From Spirochaetes bacterium RBG_16_49_21 (GTDB lineage Bacteria > Spirochaetota > UBA4802 > UBA5550), in contig MIBJ01000041.1 in NCBI GenBank assembly GCA_001829495.1, positions 1-64,000 on the forward strand: a DNA stretch of 64,000 nucleotides. The letters run 5' to 3'. Below, one piece after another: positions 16,430-25,072 of this stretch (positions are counted from its first letter, which is position 1; the number at the start of each line of letters is the position of its first letter). The position numbers were made by a program, and so were the translations under genes. The notes under the pieces are model-generated. The model did not search any database. It was given only the letters and a program-made list of their open reading frames with translations, and was not told the origin of the DNA.

Positions 16430-16460
16430 TGATAGTGCCGTCTTCCCGGCGGCACTATCA
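16430..16460. terminator. Hairpin after CHI-like gene
   Basis: An 11-bp perfect stem (TGATAGTGCCG/CGGCACTATCA) with a 9-nt loop starts 16 nt after the stop codon. No clear T tract follows, so termination is likely but not certain. Confidence 0.55.
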
Positions 16461-16524
16461 GATATTCATTAAATCGAAACCCGCGAAATTATCATACGAG
16501 CCCAACGGGGTACAATCAATAAGT

Positions 16525-16986
16525 ATGAGATCGAGATGTACGAAAAATCTCTATATTGCCTGCCCATTATACGCCATTTTAATTATGGGATGCATTAATG
16601 CACTGATTAAGAGCCCGATAACCGTCTCAAAGGACGCGTATGATATAACCCTCACCATGCTCACATTCGGTCCTGATCAGTACAATACAGCCGGTGGGTA
16701 CCGCGAGCCGAAGACTAACAGGAGATTTGCGTGGGCCACGATTTCCATTCACAATAAGCTCCAAACAGAACAGCAGTTGCATCTGGAGAGAATCTTGCTG
16801 GTAGCCGGTAAGAAGATGTTCAAGCCCCGCATCATAGATATGGATTCTCCCCTAACCATGAGCGCCAATCCATCGCCGCGGGTCGCACCGGATGAGACCA
16901 TATCAAGAAAGTTGATTTATGCTGTGCCGGATTCGGTCATCCCCCAAAAGATAGTGTACGAGAAAACAGAGATCATCATTCCTTAA
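16525..16986 (+). CDS. Hypothetical lipoprotein
   Basis: About 153 residues when started at ATG 16525, giving MRSRCTKNLYIACPLYAILIMGC with a lipobox LIMGC. The ORF-track start at 16429 falls in the preceding hairpin and gives a 32-residue non-signal extension, so I reject it. The mature domain appears beta-rich (RFAWATISIHNKLQTEQQLHLERILLVAGKKMF) and may be an Ig-like fold. No family is recognised. It follows the CHI-like gene on the same strand. Confidence 0.6.
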   Translation: MRSRCTKNLYIACPLYAILIMGCINALIKSPITVSKDAYDITLTMLTFGPDQYNTAGGYREPKTNRRFAWATISIHNKLQTEQQLHLERILLVAGKKMFKPRIIDMDSPLTMSANPSPRVAPDETISRKLIYAVPDSVIPQKIVYEKTEIIIP

Positions 16987-17023
16987 AATAAGAAGCTCAA
17001 TACAAAATACTGGTGCAGCCATT

Positions 17024-18193
17024 TCAGTCAAGCCGAAGCAGAATTGTTTTCAGGTACTCCGTCTCGGGGCAGAATATGCTCGTGGGATGATCGCATGGCT
17101 GATAATATTTTCCGATGATTGATGCGCCCCGACCCGCATCGGCGAATGCCTCAAAGATCAGCATCTGGAAGAGATCCATGTTTATGAAGCGGGAGCAGGA
17201 GCAGGTCAGTATGAGGGAATTTTTCGGGCATGTTGCGGCAATCTGGAGATGGAGATCCTTATAACCGCGGCAGGCGCTTTGTATGGATGCCCGGGTTTTG
17301 GCAAGCGCCGGCGGGTCAATAATGACGAGGTTGCTGTCGATACGCCCGCTGCGTAAAAATTCGAACACATCGGCCTTAATGAATCCGGCCGAAGTTTTTG
17401 CATGATTCCGATCCATGTTCTTGCGGGCCATCTCAAGGGCGTCGCTTGATGCATCGACCGAGACCGTCTTACGCGCGCCGCCCAGCGCGGCGGCAACGCT
17501 GAATCCGCCGGTGTAAGAAAACAAGTTCAGCACATCCGCATCCCGGGCCAGTCTCCTCACCAGCTGGCGGTTATCCCGCTGGTCCAGGTAGAACCCGGTT
17601 TTCTGGCCTTCACGCACGTTTACTAAAAAAGACATATCATTTTCGTGCATGACGATCTCAGCAGGGGTCGTTCCGTAAATCTGTTTCTGGACCGGCTTCA
17701 TGCCTTCAAGGGCTCTCCCCTCATGCTCGCTTCGCTCGTATATGCTCTCAGGCCGCAATAGATCGATCAGGATGGTGACAAGCGTATTCTTCATTCTCTC
17801 AATCCCACGGGTGACAGACTGCATGACCAGGTGCCTGGCGTACGAGTCGACGATAAGACCCGGGAGATAATCTCCTTCGGAGAATATAAGCCGGCAAGAG
17901 TCAGTATTTTGGAGCAAGAGGCTGCCGGTACGTTTTTCAACTGCAGCATGAATCAACCCGCGAAGGTAATCCGCGTCGACTTTTTGATTGCCGAATGAGA
18001 GAAGTCGCACTGCGATGGGGGTTTTGGCGTTATAGTATCCGTATCCGAGATGCATGCCGTTGATGCCGCATACAGATACAATTTCACCCGGGGCGATATC
18101 TCGATCTTTTTTCTGAATCGCCCCTGAAAAGATCCAGGGATGACGTCTGATCACCGGCTTTTCTTTATTCTGTTTGAGGTATATTTTTTTCAT
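17024..18193 (-). CDS. rlmI: RlmI-type 23S rRNA m5C methyltransferase
   Basis: A 389-residue protein with an N-terminal PUA domain (RRHPWIFSGAIQ, GEIVSVCGINGMHLGYGYYN), a linker with the ENDMSFLVNVREGQKTGFYLDQRDNR signature, and a class I SAM methyltransferase domain (VLNLFSYTGGFSVAAALGGA, then the VIIDPPALAKTR motif). A Cys pair near the end (LTCSCSRF) is in the usual catalytic region. It would methylate a cytosine of 23S rRNA using SAM; the exact site is assigned by homology only. No ribosome site is evident before the ATG. Confidence 0.9.
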   Translation of the reverse strand: MKKIYLKQNKEKPVIRRHPWIFSGAIQKKDRDIAPGEIVSVCGINGMHLGYGYYNAKTPIAVRLLSFGNQKVDADYLRGLIHAAVEKRTGSLLLQNTDSCRLIFSEGDYLPGLIVDSYARHLVMQSVTRGIERMKNTLVTILIDLLRPESIYERSEHEGRALEGMKPVQKQIYGTTPAEIVMHENDMSFLVNVREGQKTGFYLDQRDNRQLVRRLARDADVLNLFSYTGGFSVAAALGGARKTVSVDASSDALEMARKNMDRNHAKTSAGFIKADVFEFLRSGRIDSNLVIIDPPALAKTRASIQSACRGYKDLHLQIAATCPKNSLILTCSCSRFINMDLFQMLIFEAFADAGRGASIIGKYYQPCDHPTSIFCPETEYLKTILLRLD

Positions 18194-18321
18194 GATATAT
18201 GTTTATTTTAATATAAATATACGAACCATGCTCTGTGCGTGGAGGTAACCCAGCATGGTTCATGAATTTTTTATTCTTCGATAACGATGAATGTCAATCT
18301 AAATTCGGGAAATAAAAGAGG

Positions 18322-18364
18322 GTCAGAGTAAAGCGAAGAGTAAAACGAATAATTTTACTCTGAC
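18322..18364. repeat. Inverted repeat GTCAGAGTAAA / TTTACTCTGAC
   Basis: Two 11-nt perfect arms separated by 21 nt lie 16 nt downstream of the murI stop (murI reads leftward). The arm sequence is of a kind I have seen at borders of REP-like or transposon-derived intergenic elements in many bacteria. No transposase is near. It could act as a terminator. Confidence 0.5.
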
Positions 18365-18379
18365 ACTGAGGCGCTGTAT

Positions 18380-19210
18380 TTACAAAACGATCTTCTCGGA
18401 GGCGATTGGCATCTGGAAGAAAATCGAGCCCCGTTCGTCAAAAAGATCAGTGGAATCGGTTGTGAAAAACCTGACGGATCCGGTTTTGCTGCATCCGGCA
18501 TCAATTTCAGGATGACGGTACAGATAGTTGGTAAGACTTTCGGCTACGATCTGATCCTGAGGGATTATGGTCACCTGCGGGGGAGTGAATTTTCGTATCG
18601 TGTCGATCAGCAGCGGGTAATGCGTACAGCCCAGCAGGATGGCGTCTATTTTCGGATCATCAGCGAGCAGCTGTTGGATATTTTTTTTTACAAAATAATC
18701 CGTACCCGGATTGTTTGTCTCGTTATTCTCAACCAGCGGGACCCACAAGGGGCAGGCTTCCTGAACGACTACGAAATCATGAAACAGTTTGTGTATTTCC
18801 AGAAGATATGAGTTTGATGATACGGTTCCCACCGTGCCGAGAATTCCAATATGTTTTGTTTTCGTGACCGATCCTAATATCTCAACTGTCGGCCTTATCA
18901 CGCCGAGAACTCTCCGGCATGGATCGATTTCAGGCAGGTTTTTTTGCTGGATCGTTCTGAGCGCTTTTGACGATGCGGTATTGCAGGCTATGATGACCAG
19001 GCGACAGCCCATCTGGAAAAGCTTCAGAACCGCCTCCAGCGTGTATGAATACACGGTTTCATAGGAGCGGCCGCCATAGGGGGTCCGTGCGTTGTCGCCG
19101 AGGTAGATAAAATCGCGGTCCGGCAGTTTTTTGACGAATTCTTTCAGGATGGTCAGACCGCCGTAACCTGAGTCAAATACACCGATCGGTTGTAGGCTTG
19201 TATCAATCAT
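18380..19210 (-). CDS. murI: Glutamate racemase
   Basis: A 276-residue cofactor-independent racemase making D-glutamate for peptidoglycan. It has GVFDSGYGGLTILKE with the conserved Asp and DNARTPYGGRS. The two catalytic cysteines are C76 (ACNTASS) and C195 (GCTHYPLL). Length is typical. It stands alone, reading away from the DUF2914 gene. The C-terminal part ends in a short non-conserved tail. Confidence 0.96.
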   Translation of the reverse strand: MIDTSLQPIGVFDSGYGGLTILKEFVKKLPDRDFIYLGDNARTPYGGRSYETVYSYTLEAVLKLFQMGCRLVIIACNTASSKALRTIQQKNLPEIDPCRRVLGVIRPTVEILGSVTKTKHIGILGTVGTVSSNSYLLEIHKLFHDFVVVQEACPLWVPLVENNETNNPGTDYFVKKNIQQLLADDPKIDAILLGCTHYPLLIDTIRKFTPPQVTIIPQDQIVAESLTNYLYRHPEIDAGCSKTGSVRFFTTDSTDLFDERGSIFFQMPIASEKIVL

Positions 19211-19275
19211 GGTAACATCTCGTAAAATATGCTTTCACAGAACGGATCATATGCCGGATGTCAAGAATTAAAGGC

Positions 19276-20337
19276 TTAGTTCAGCACAAACTCTCCCGTG
19301 CCTAATAATTGCCCTCCTGCCGTCCACACCTCGATACAATATATCCCCGGTCCCTCCCGGATGATGTGGCGTGACCAGGTGCCGAAACCCTCCTTTCTCC
19401 CTCCATGGATTTCTTTTAATGATACTGTAAAGAGCTTCCTGCTATTATGGTACCAGACGTGATTTATCCTCTCCGACAGTCCCCGCGGAGCGAATATCGA
19501 CGTGTAGAAATATACTTCATGAGCCACATCTGTATTGATAGTCGTAAAAGGATACTGCGCTCTGAAATCTGCAATCTCCAGGCAGGCGGCCGAGTGGGTC
19601 AGTTTCAGCGGCGATGGCGGGATAATACTCCTTCCGAACCAGAGCAATGCAAACAGAAGGCCGGTGCTCAGGAGAAAAATGAGCGTATTCTTTTTATTCT
19701 TGAGCAGATATATATGCGGGTATACGAACAGCACGACGGCAAGACTTGAGATGCTGCCGGATATGAGCAGGCTCCATATATTCCGCATGCCAAAAAGCAC
19801 GGGGAAGAGAAAATTGAGCACGCAGAAGAAGGTGAGGGCGTAGAACAGTGAACTCCGCAAGGAGTGCTTCATGATCCAGCGCTGATACAGCGAGAACCAG
19901 CCGGAGATCACGGTGAGACCGATAATTATCGGCGCGAAGAGCATGTTTCTGGACGGCACGGTCATAGATTCAATGTAGAAAGGGAGCACGAACAGGAGCA
20001 TATTGTTCAAAAGGAAGAGGAGGGCTGCGTCCCAGAATCTGCTTAATATTTTTTTTGAGTTTTTCATCAGATAGAGACGGAAGGTAATATAAAAAAAGGC
20101 GAAGATCAATGAAACGATGACCACCGGAACGTATTCAAATCCCCGCTTCAGCATGAAGATACAGAGGAGGCTTGTGACGAGCGCAAACAGGGGCTGGAGC
20201 TGCATGAGGCGCACCAGCCCCACCGGCATATCCATGAAGAGGATGCGCAGGTATTGGATCGGTCCGGAAGCCTCCGGCATCAGGTTTTTCCGCGACGGTA
20301 TGCCTTCCATGTAATAGGTGATGATCTTTTTCAGCAT
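19276..20337 (-). CDS. Polytopic membrane protein with C-terminal DUF2914 domain
   Basis: About 353 residues from ATG 20337. Seven or so hydrophobic segments run from residue ~45 to ~245. A periplasmic DUF2914 domain follows (VYFYTSIFAPRGLSERINHVWYHN, GFGTWSRHI, GIYCIEVWTAGGQLLGTGEF). Function is unknown; the domain is beta-rich and may bind a ligand. The ORF-track TTG start at 20382 would sit 5 nt after the CDF stop and remains possible. It is likely co-transcribed with the upstream CDF transporter gene. Confidence 0.8.
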   Translation of the reverse strand: MLKKIITYYMEGIPSRKNLMPEASGPIQYLRILFMDMPVGLVRLMQLQPLFALVTSLLCIFMLKRGFEYVPVVIVSLIFAFFYITFRLYLMKNSKKILSRFWDAALLFLLNNMLLFVLPFYIESMTVPSRNMLFAPIIIGLTVISGWFSLYQRWIMKHSLRSSLFYALTFFCVLNFLFPVLFGMRNIWSLLISGSISSLAVVLFVYPHIYLLKNKKNTLIFLLSTGLLFALLWFGRSIIPPSPLKLTHSAACLEIADFRAQYPFTTINTDVAHEVYFYTSIFAPRGLSERINHVWYHNSRKLFTVSLKEIHGGRKEGFGTWSRHIIREGPGIYCIEVWTAGGQLLGTGEFVLN

Positions 20338-20387
20338 AAATTGTATTTGATCCTCGTTATCGGTTTTTTCCCTACACCGCAAACTTG

Positions 20388-21296
20388 CTATTCCTCATTT
20401 ACCGGTTCCGGATGGACCATGATATCCGCGTTAGGGATCATCTCCTGTACGGCTTTCTCGATTTTCATGGTGAGTTCATGCGCTCTCTTGAGGGTCTGTC
20501 CCCCGTCGGTGAGGATATGGACATCGATAAAAATCTGGGGTCCTGAATACCGGACCCGGATATTATGGCAGTTGATCACGCCTGGTTGGGCCTCCACTAT
20601 TTTTTTGATCTTTCGATACAGACCGCGCGGGGCGGCGTCTACGAGCGCCTGAACGGTACGGGCTCCGAGCCGTATGCTCACGTATATTACGATTACTGCA
20701 ACGATCAGGGCAGCGAGGGCGTCGGCCTTTTCAAGCGCGAACAGTCCCGGGTTCAATTCGGCGATTTTCACACAGATAAGGCCGAAGATAACCACGCCCG
20801 AGCTCCAGATATCCGTGCTGAAGTGGAGTGCGTCCGCCTCAAGGGCCTGGCTCCGGTGTTTCCGGGCGGCCCGATATAACACCCTGGATCGCGAATAGTC
20901 AACTGCTATGGAAACGGCCATTACGATAAATGACCATGCCGTTGCCTCAACGGCAACGGTCTTAAAGAAGAGCCGTTGGATCGCCTCGTAGATGATCCAG
21001 ACGCAGGTGACCAGCAGGAGCAGCGTCTCAAACAGCGCTGAGATGTTTTCCACTTTACCGTGTCCATACAGATGACTGCTGTCTGCCGGAATTACGGATA
21101 TGCGTATGGCGAAAAAGGTGATTATCGCCGCGATGAGGTCAAGCGCGGAATGGGCCGCTTCCGCCAATATGCCGAGGCTTCCGGTGGATACGCCCACAAT
21201 GATCTTGAAGGCAGTAAGACCGACCGCGGCAATTACCGATGAGAGTGCAGCCGTTCGCTTTTCACGCCTGGCAAGAATGTCAATATCGGAATCCAT
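20388..21296 (-). CDS. Cation diffusion facilitator family transporter
   Basis: A 302-residue inner-membrane CDF protein. TM2 holds AEAAHSALDLIAAIITFFAIRIS and TM5 AEALDADALHFSTDIWSSGVVI-like residues (EADALHFSTDIWSS), giving the HxxxD/DxxxD metal site. A basic N-terminus and a C-terminal ferredoxin-like cytosolic domain (HNIRVRYSGPQIFIDVHILTDGGQTL) complete the family layout. It exports a divalent cation such as Zn, Fe or Mn; the ion cannot be fixed. It precedes the DUF2914 gene. Confidence 0.93.
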   Translation of the reverse strand: MDSDIDILARREKRTAALSSVIAAVGLTAFKIIVGVSTGSLGILAEAAHSALDLIAAIITFFAIRISVIPADSSHLYGHGKVENISALFETLLLLVTCVWIIYEAIQRLFFKTVAVEATAWSFIVMAVSIAVDYSRSRVLYRAARKHRSQALEADALHFSTDIWSSGVVIFGLICVKIAELNPGLFALEKADALAALIVAVIVIYVSIRLGARTVQALVDAAPRGLYRKIKKIVEAQPGVINCHNIRVRYSGPQIFIDVHILTDGGQTLKRAHELTMKIEKAVQEMIPNADIMVHPEPVNEE

Positions 21297-21339
21297 GTCT
21301 GTTGTTTAGGTTAAAAACATTATTCTTGCCAAGAGTAAA

Positions 21340-22257
21340 CTAGCCTTCTTTTTTCGGCGGCACGAGCAGGGACAGTATAATAGATACGGCCAAAATACCG
21401 CCGACCACCGGAAGCGCAATAGACACGGGAATTTTATAGAAATCGGTAATGAGCATCTTAACCCCGACAAAGACCAGGATGGCGGAAAGGCCGTAATTCA
21501 GGTAGGCGAAAAGGCGCATGATCCCTGATACGGCAAAATAAAGTGCTCTGAGCCCCAAGATGGCGAACACATTAGAGGTAAAAACAATGAATGGATGGAC
21601 CGTGATGGACAAAATCGCGGGTATGGAGTCCAGCGCGAAAACGATATCCGTAGTTTCAATGACTATAAGCGCTATGAGCAGCGGGGTCGCCGCGATCCTT
21701 CCGGCTTTTTTTATAAAGAATTTTTCCCCCTTATATTTGGTTTCCACAGGGAAAAATTTTTTAAAAATTCGGAGCACTGGATTTTTCTCTGGCTTAGGTT
21801 CTGGTTCTTTCTTGAAGGCCATCCTTATGCCAATGTACACGAGAAAAGCGCCCAGCAGGTAAATGGCCCAGTGAAGCTCCTGTATTAAGGCGACGCCGGC
21901 GAAAATGAAGGCTGCACGCATGACAATAGCGCCCAGGATCCCCCAGAAAAGAATCTTGTGCTGGTATTTGGCTGGAATTTTGAAAAACGAGAATATAATG
22001 ATGAATACAAATATGTTGTCGACGCTTAATGACTTTTCAATCAGGTAGCCGGTGAGGAATTCAAGGGCGTAATTGAAGCCCATGTGGAAATATATGCCGA
22101 CATTGAAGATCAAAGACAGGACAATCCAGAACAGGGTCCAGAGAAGGGCCTCCTTGATGCTTATCTCACGGTTTTTCTTCTGGAGCACCATCATGTCCAG
22201 AACAAGCATAGCGATGATAAAAATGATAAATCCGATCCAGAGCAGCGCCTGTTTCAT
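21340..22257 (-). CDS. TerC family integral membrane protein
   Basis: A 305-residue TerC/Alx-type protein with about eight TM helices. It has the family segments EKSLSVDNIFVFIIIFSFF, ILFWGILGAIVMRAAFI, LIALIVIETTDIVFALDSIPAIL and FTSNVFAILGLRALYF. The conserved acidic residues in TM helices fit a role in metal (Mn) export at membranes; tellurite resistance is only the historical name. It starts 19 nt after the DedA stop, so the two are probably one operon. AAGGATT lies before the ATG. Confidence 0.93.
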   Translation of the reverse strand: MKQALLWIGFIIFIIAMLVLDMMVLQKKNREISIKEALLWTLFWIVLSLIFNVGIYFHMGFNYALEFLTGYLIEKSLSVDNIFVFIIIFSFFKIPAKYQHKILFWGILGAIVMRAAFIFAGVALIQELHWAIYLLGAFLVYIGIRMAFKKEPEPKPEKNPVLRIFKKFFPVETKYKGEKFFIKKAGRIAATPLLIALIVIETTDIVFALDSIPAILSITVHPFIVFTSNVFAILGLRALYFAVSGIMRLFAYLNYGLSAILVFVGVKMLITDFYKIPVSIALPVVGGILAVSIILSLLVPPKKEG

Positions 22258-22276
22258 AGAGGGAATCCTTGAGTTA

Positions 22277-22936
22277 TTATATGCCGGATGATGATTTCGA
22301 AGCGTTCGAACTCATTCTGACGATGCCGTATAGAATCGGCACGACCGAGATGATAATGATAGCAATGACAACCAAAAAGAAGTATTTTTTTACGAAAGGG
22401 AGATTCCCGAAAAAAAAGCCGGAGAGAACAAAAATGCACGGCCAGATAATACCGCCGAATATATCATAGGCGATAAAATGGAGATACCGCATCCTGCCGA
22501 TGCCTGCCACGAAAGGCATGAAGGTTCGGATGATAGGGACGAAACGCGCCAGAACGACCGTCTTACCGCCGTGTTTTTCGTAAAACTCATGCGTGCGCTC
22601 AAGGTGCTTTTTATTGAACAGCCGCACGCTCTCCTTGTGGAAGATTTTCGGGCCCACCCGGTGACCTATCCAGTAATTGACATTATCGCCGACGATTGCC
22701 GCTGTCGCGAAGGTGACGATCACCAGCTGTACATCGAAGGAGCCGACGGCTGCCAGGGCTCCTGCTGCAAAGAGGAGCGAATCGCCGGGGAGAAAGGGAG
22801 TGACTACAAAGCCGGTTTCGCAGAAGACAATCACAAAAAGAATCAGATATGACCAGGCTCCGAAGTCCTGTATGATGATGTTCAGATATTTGTCGATATG
22901 GAGGATTATATCGATCAGTTGTACTGCTATTTCCAA
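22277..22936 (-). CDS. DedA family membrane protein
   Basis: A 219-residue DedA/SNARE-associated protein. It has FVIVFCETGFVVTPFLPGDSLLFAAGAL, NYWIGHRVGPKIF and the re-entrant signature VLARFVPIIRTFMPFVAGIGRMRY with conserved Arg residues. Members flip undecaprenyl phosphate or related lipid carriers across the inner membrane. The start appears to be TTG 22936, with GGGAAGG 6-7 nt before it; no nearby ATG fits. It is first in a two-gene unit with TerC. Confidence 0.93.
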   Translation of the reverse strand: MEIAVQLIDIILHIDKYLNIIIQDFGAWSYLILFVIVFCETGFVVTPFLPGDSLLFAAGALAAVGSFDVQLVIVTFATAAIVGDNVNYWIGHRVGPKIFHKESVRLFNKKHLERTHEFYEKHGGKTVVLARFVPIIRTFMPFVAGIGRMRYLHFIAYDIFGGIIWPCIFVLSGFFFGNLPFVKKYFFLVVIAIIIISVVPILYGIVRMSSNASKSSSGI

Positions 22937-23152
22937 CCGGCCTTCCCTTTTCCCCGCCAGCTAACTTCTGCCCGCACCTCCCTGTGTAAGATAAGGAGAT
23001 ACGGGGCTTGAAGAGATATGGGGATGATTTTATTTAAACCAGGTTTTATGGAACAAATTCCGTGAAACGCTATGGAATTGAGGCTCATTTGTCAAGACAT
23101 AAAGAAGATATTTTATACCGTCTGAAGCCGCGGTGATTTTCATCTATGAGAC

Positions 23153-24247
23153 TTAATACTCGTGATGAATATATTTTTTTATCATGAAATAGCCGGTCGA
23201 CTTTTCGAGAATGCAGGCGTTTTTGAAGCTCACATTAATCGTCTTATTCTTGAATCCGGCCAGGTCGTGGGTGAGTAAATCCACCAGCAACGAGATCGTC
23301 GTCGAATCGATCGTGCAGTTATTGCTCATGTTGATCACGATCTCATCCCCTGTGGAAAAAGTAATATTTTCAAAGCCGTTCCGTATGGCGTGTCGGATTA
23401 TTTTCGCCACCTCACTCTGGTTCTTGCTTTCGCATCTTCCGATTATGTAAAATTGTTTTGACGAAAGGTTCATGAGGGATTTGTTTTTTTCAATGTTCAC
23501 CGGCTTGTTATTGACATATGCTTTTTTATCATCAACCGGGAATATAACCATGGCCGCCGGCTGGGCGCTGTCCGGTGATTCTGATTTTAATTGAGTTGGA
23601 GACTTCACATCATTATTCTGGTTGGATGTCCGTACTTGCCGTAAACCCGCGCTCTGACGTAAAAGATCCGCCACTGTTTTATCCAGCTCTTGATGTACAC
23701 GCTCGACCGGAAGAACTTTCAGATTGAAAATCCGTTTGAATTGGTCTGAATCCCTTCGGATGCTCAACATCATATTGTTGATATCTTCATTTGTGGTTTC
23801 CAGAATATCCAGAATCTTCACCGGATCGTTTTCCAATTTTCGCACCTCCGGCAGATCTTCGGTATCCGCCAGGAAGATAAAATTCGCGGACAAATTATCA
23901 AATTCAGCCTTGCGCGACAGTATTATGTATGATATGAAAAATGTCCTCACCAGTTTTCTCTTGTCAGGATCCGGGAGCGAGTCTGAACCGAGATCAACAC
24001 GGTAATCGAGCAGAATAAGGGCTGGAGGCCCCCAGTCATTTATAAGGCGGTTGAAGGCTTTTCTGATAAAAACGGTGTTTCTGGTCTCGGCTATTGCTTT
24101 TTTAATTACCTTGATTGAATGCAGGCTCTCATACTCCGTGTGAATGGTCATGCCGTATTTGCCGATCACGGATTTGACCGGAGGGATAATGCCCGTGTGT
24201 GCCGTGATCAATAAGGCTCTTTTTTTGTCAGAGGATTGTGATTCCAT
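23153..24247 (-). CDS. Orphan protein, response-regulator-like N-terminus
   Basis: A 364-residue soluble protein without a recognised family. The first ~130 residues look like a divergent receiver or Rossmann-like domain (RALLITAHTGIIPPVKSVIGKYG, PPALILLDYRVDLGSDSLPDP). A charged Ser/Asn linker lies at about 205-235. The C-terminal ~110 residues form an alpha/beta domain (MNLSSKQFYIIGRCES, VINMSNNCTIDSTTISLLVDLL) that vaguely resembles a STAS or ATP-lid unit. It is flanked by two gaps of over 200 nt and is not in an operon. Function unknown. Confidence 0.6.
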   Translation of the reverse strand: MESQSSDKKRALLITAHTGIIPPVKSVIGKYGMTIHTEYESLHSIKVIKKAIAETRNTVFIRKAFNRLINDWGPPALILLDYRVDLGSDSLPDPDKRKLVRTFFISYIILSRKAEFDNLSANFIFLADTEDLPEVRKLENDPVKILDILETTNEDINNMMLSIRRDSDQFKRIFNLKVLPVERVHQELDKTVADLLRQSAGLRQVRTSNQNNDVKSPTQLKSESPDSAQPAAMVIFPVDDKKAYVNNKPVNIEKNKSLMNLSSKQFYIIGRCESKNQSEVAKIIRHAIRNGFENITFSTGDEIVINMSNNCTIDSTTISLLVDLLTHDLAGFKNKTINVSFKNACILEKSTGYFMIKKYIHHEY

Positions 24248-24505
24248 AATATGGATTAAAATACTCGGCGATTACCGGTGCGCGCTCTATGAATTGATTT
24301 GCGACGGTATCATACAACGCGTCTATAGAACAGAAAAAATATTAGGCTTGTTGCATAGTGATGTCCTCATAAAGCAGCGTCAAGTGAAAAAGAATGAATT
24401 CACTATTCGGATGGTTTCTTTTTAATAATTTAAACTTGACAAGTTTATGTCTTCACCGAGATAGTTCGCAAATTCAGTTCGTGATTCCTTCATGCCGATT
24501 TATGC

Positions 24506-25072
24506 ATGGATGCGGCGGGAAAGGCCCTGTTGTCGAATCGGCACCCTGTATGGAAAATTATGTTTTTGAGTGATTATAAGACATTGATGATGAGCAACCG
24601 GAAACTCGCAGTTCGGGCGGTATCCCTGACCCTTATTCTTGCTCTCTACTTCATCGGCTGGCATTACACCAGCCTTGTCTTCAACGGCTCTTATTCGGTA
24701 ATCGATGTTTCAGCTCAATTCATGGCCAGAGTATTCTGGTATCTTTCTCTCAGCGTCATAATTTCAAGCCTCATATGCGCGGTTCTGATGATTCTAAAAA
24801 AACGGATTATGAGGAAGATTTTTATCGGCGCCGTGATGATACTATTTTCCGGATCGGAAATAATCCGGATTTTCGACTGGGGGGCTCTCTACTTCGGCGG
24901 GAATCATATAGACGGCAACTTCTGGGCCCATGCTTTTTATGCTGACGGGCTCGTCTACTTGGTAACCAAACAGGCGCTCGTGCTCTACGCCGCAGCCGGG
25001 CTTTTTTTCGGGGCTATCTACTTTATACTTAAGCAATTATCATCTTTGACGAATCATGAAGGGCGGTTGTGA
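24506..25072 (+). CDS. Membrane protein paired with sulfatase-like transferase
   Basis: About 188 residues with four hydrophobic segments (AVSLTLILALYFIGWHY, FWYLSLSVIISSLICAVLMIL, FIGAVMILFSGSEIIRIF, ALVLYAAAGLFFGAIYFIL). Its stop overlaps the GTG start of the next gene by 4 nt, so translation is coupled. LTA-synthase-like enzymes normally carry such a TM block fused to the catalytic domain; here it is a separate protein, with a further single TM on the partner. The true start may be a later ATG (24560 or 24587). Confidence 0.65.
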   Translation: MDAAGKALLSNRHPVWKIMFLSDYKTLMMSNRKLAVRAVSLTLILALYFIGWHYTSLVFNGSYSVIDVSAQFMARVFWYLSLSVIISSLICAVLMILKKRIMRKIFIGAVMILFSGSEIIRIFDWGALYFGGNHIDGNFWAHAFYADGLVYLVTKQALVLYAAAGLFFGAIYFILKQLSSLTNHEGRL

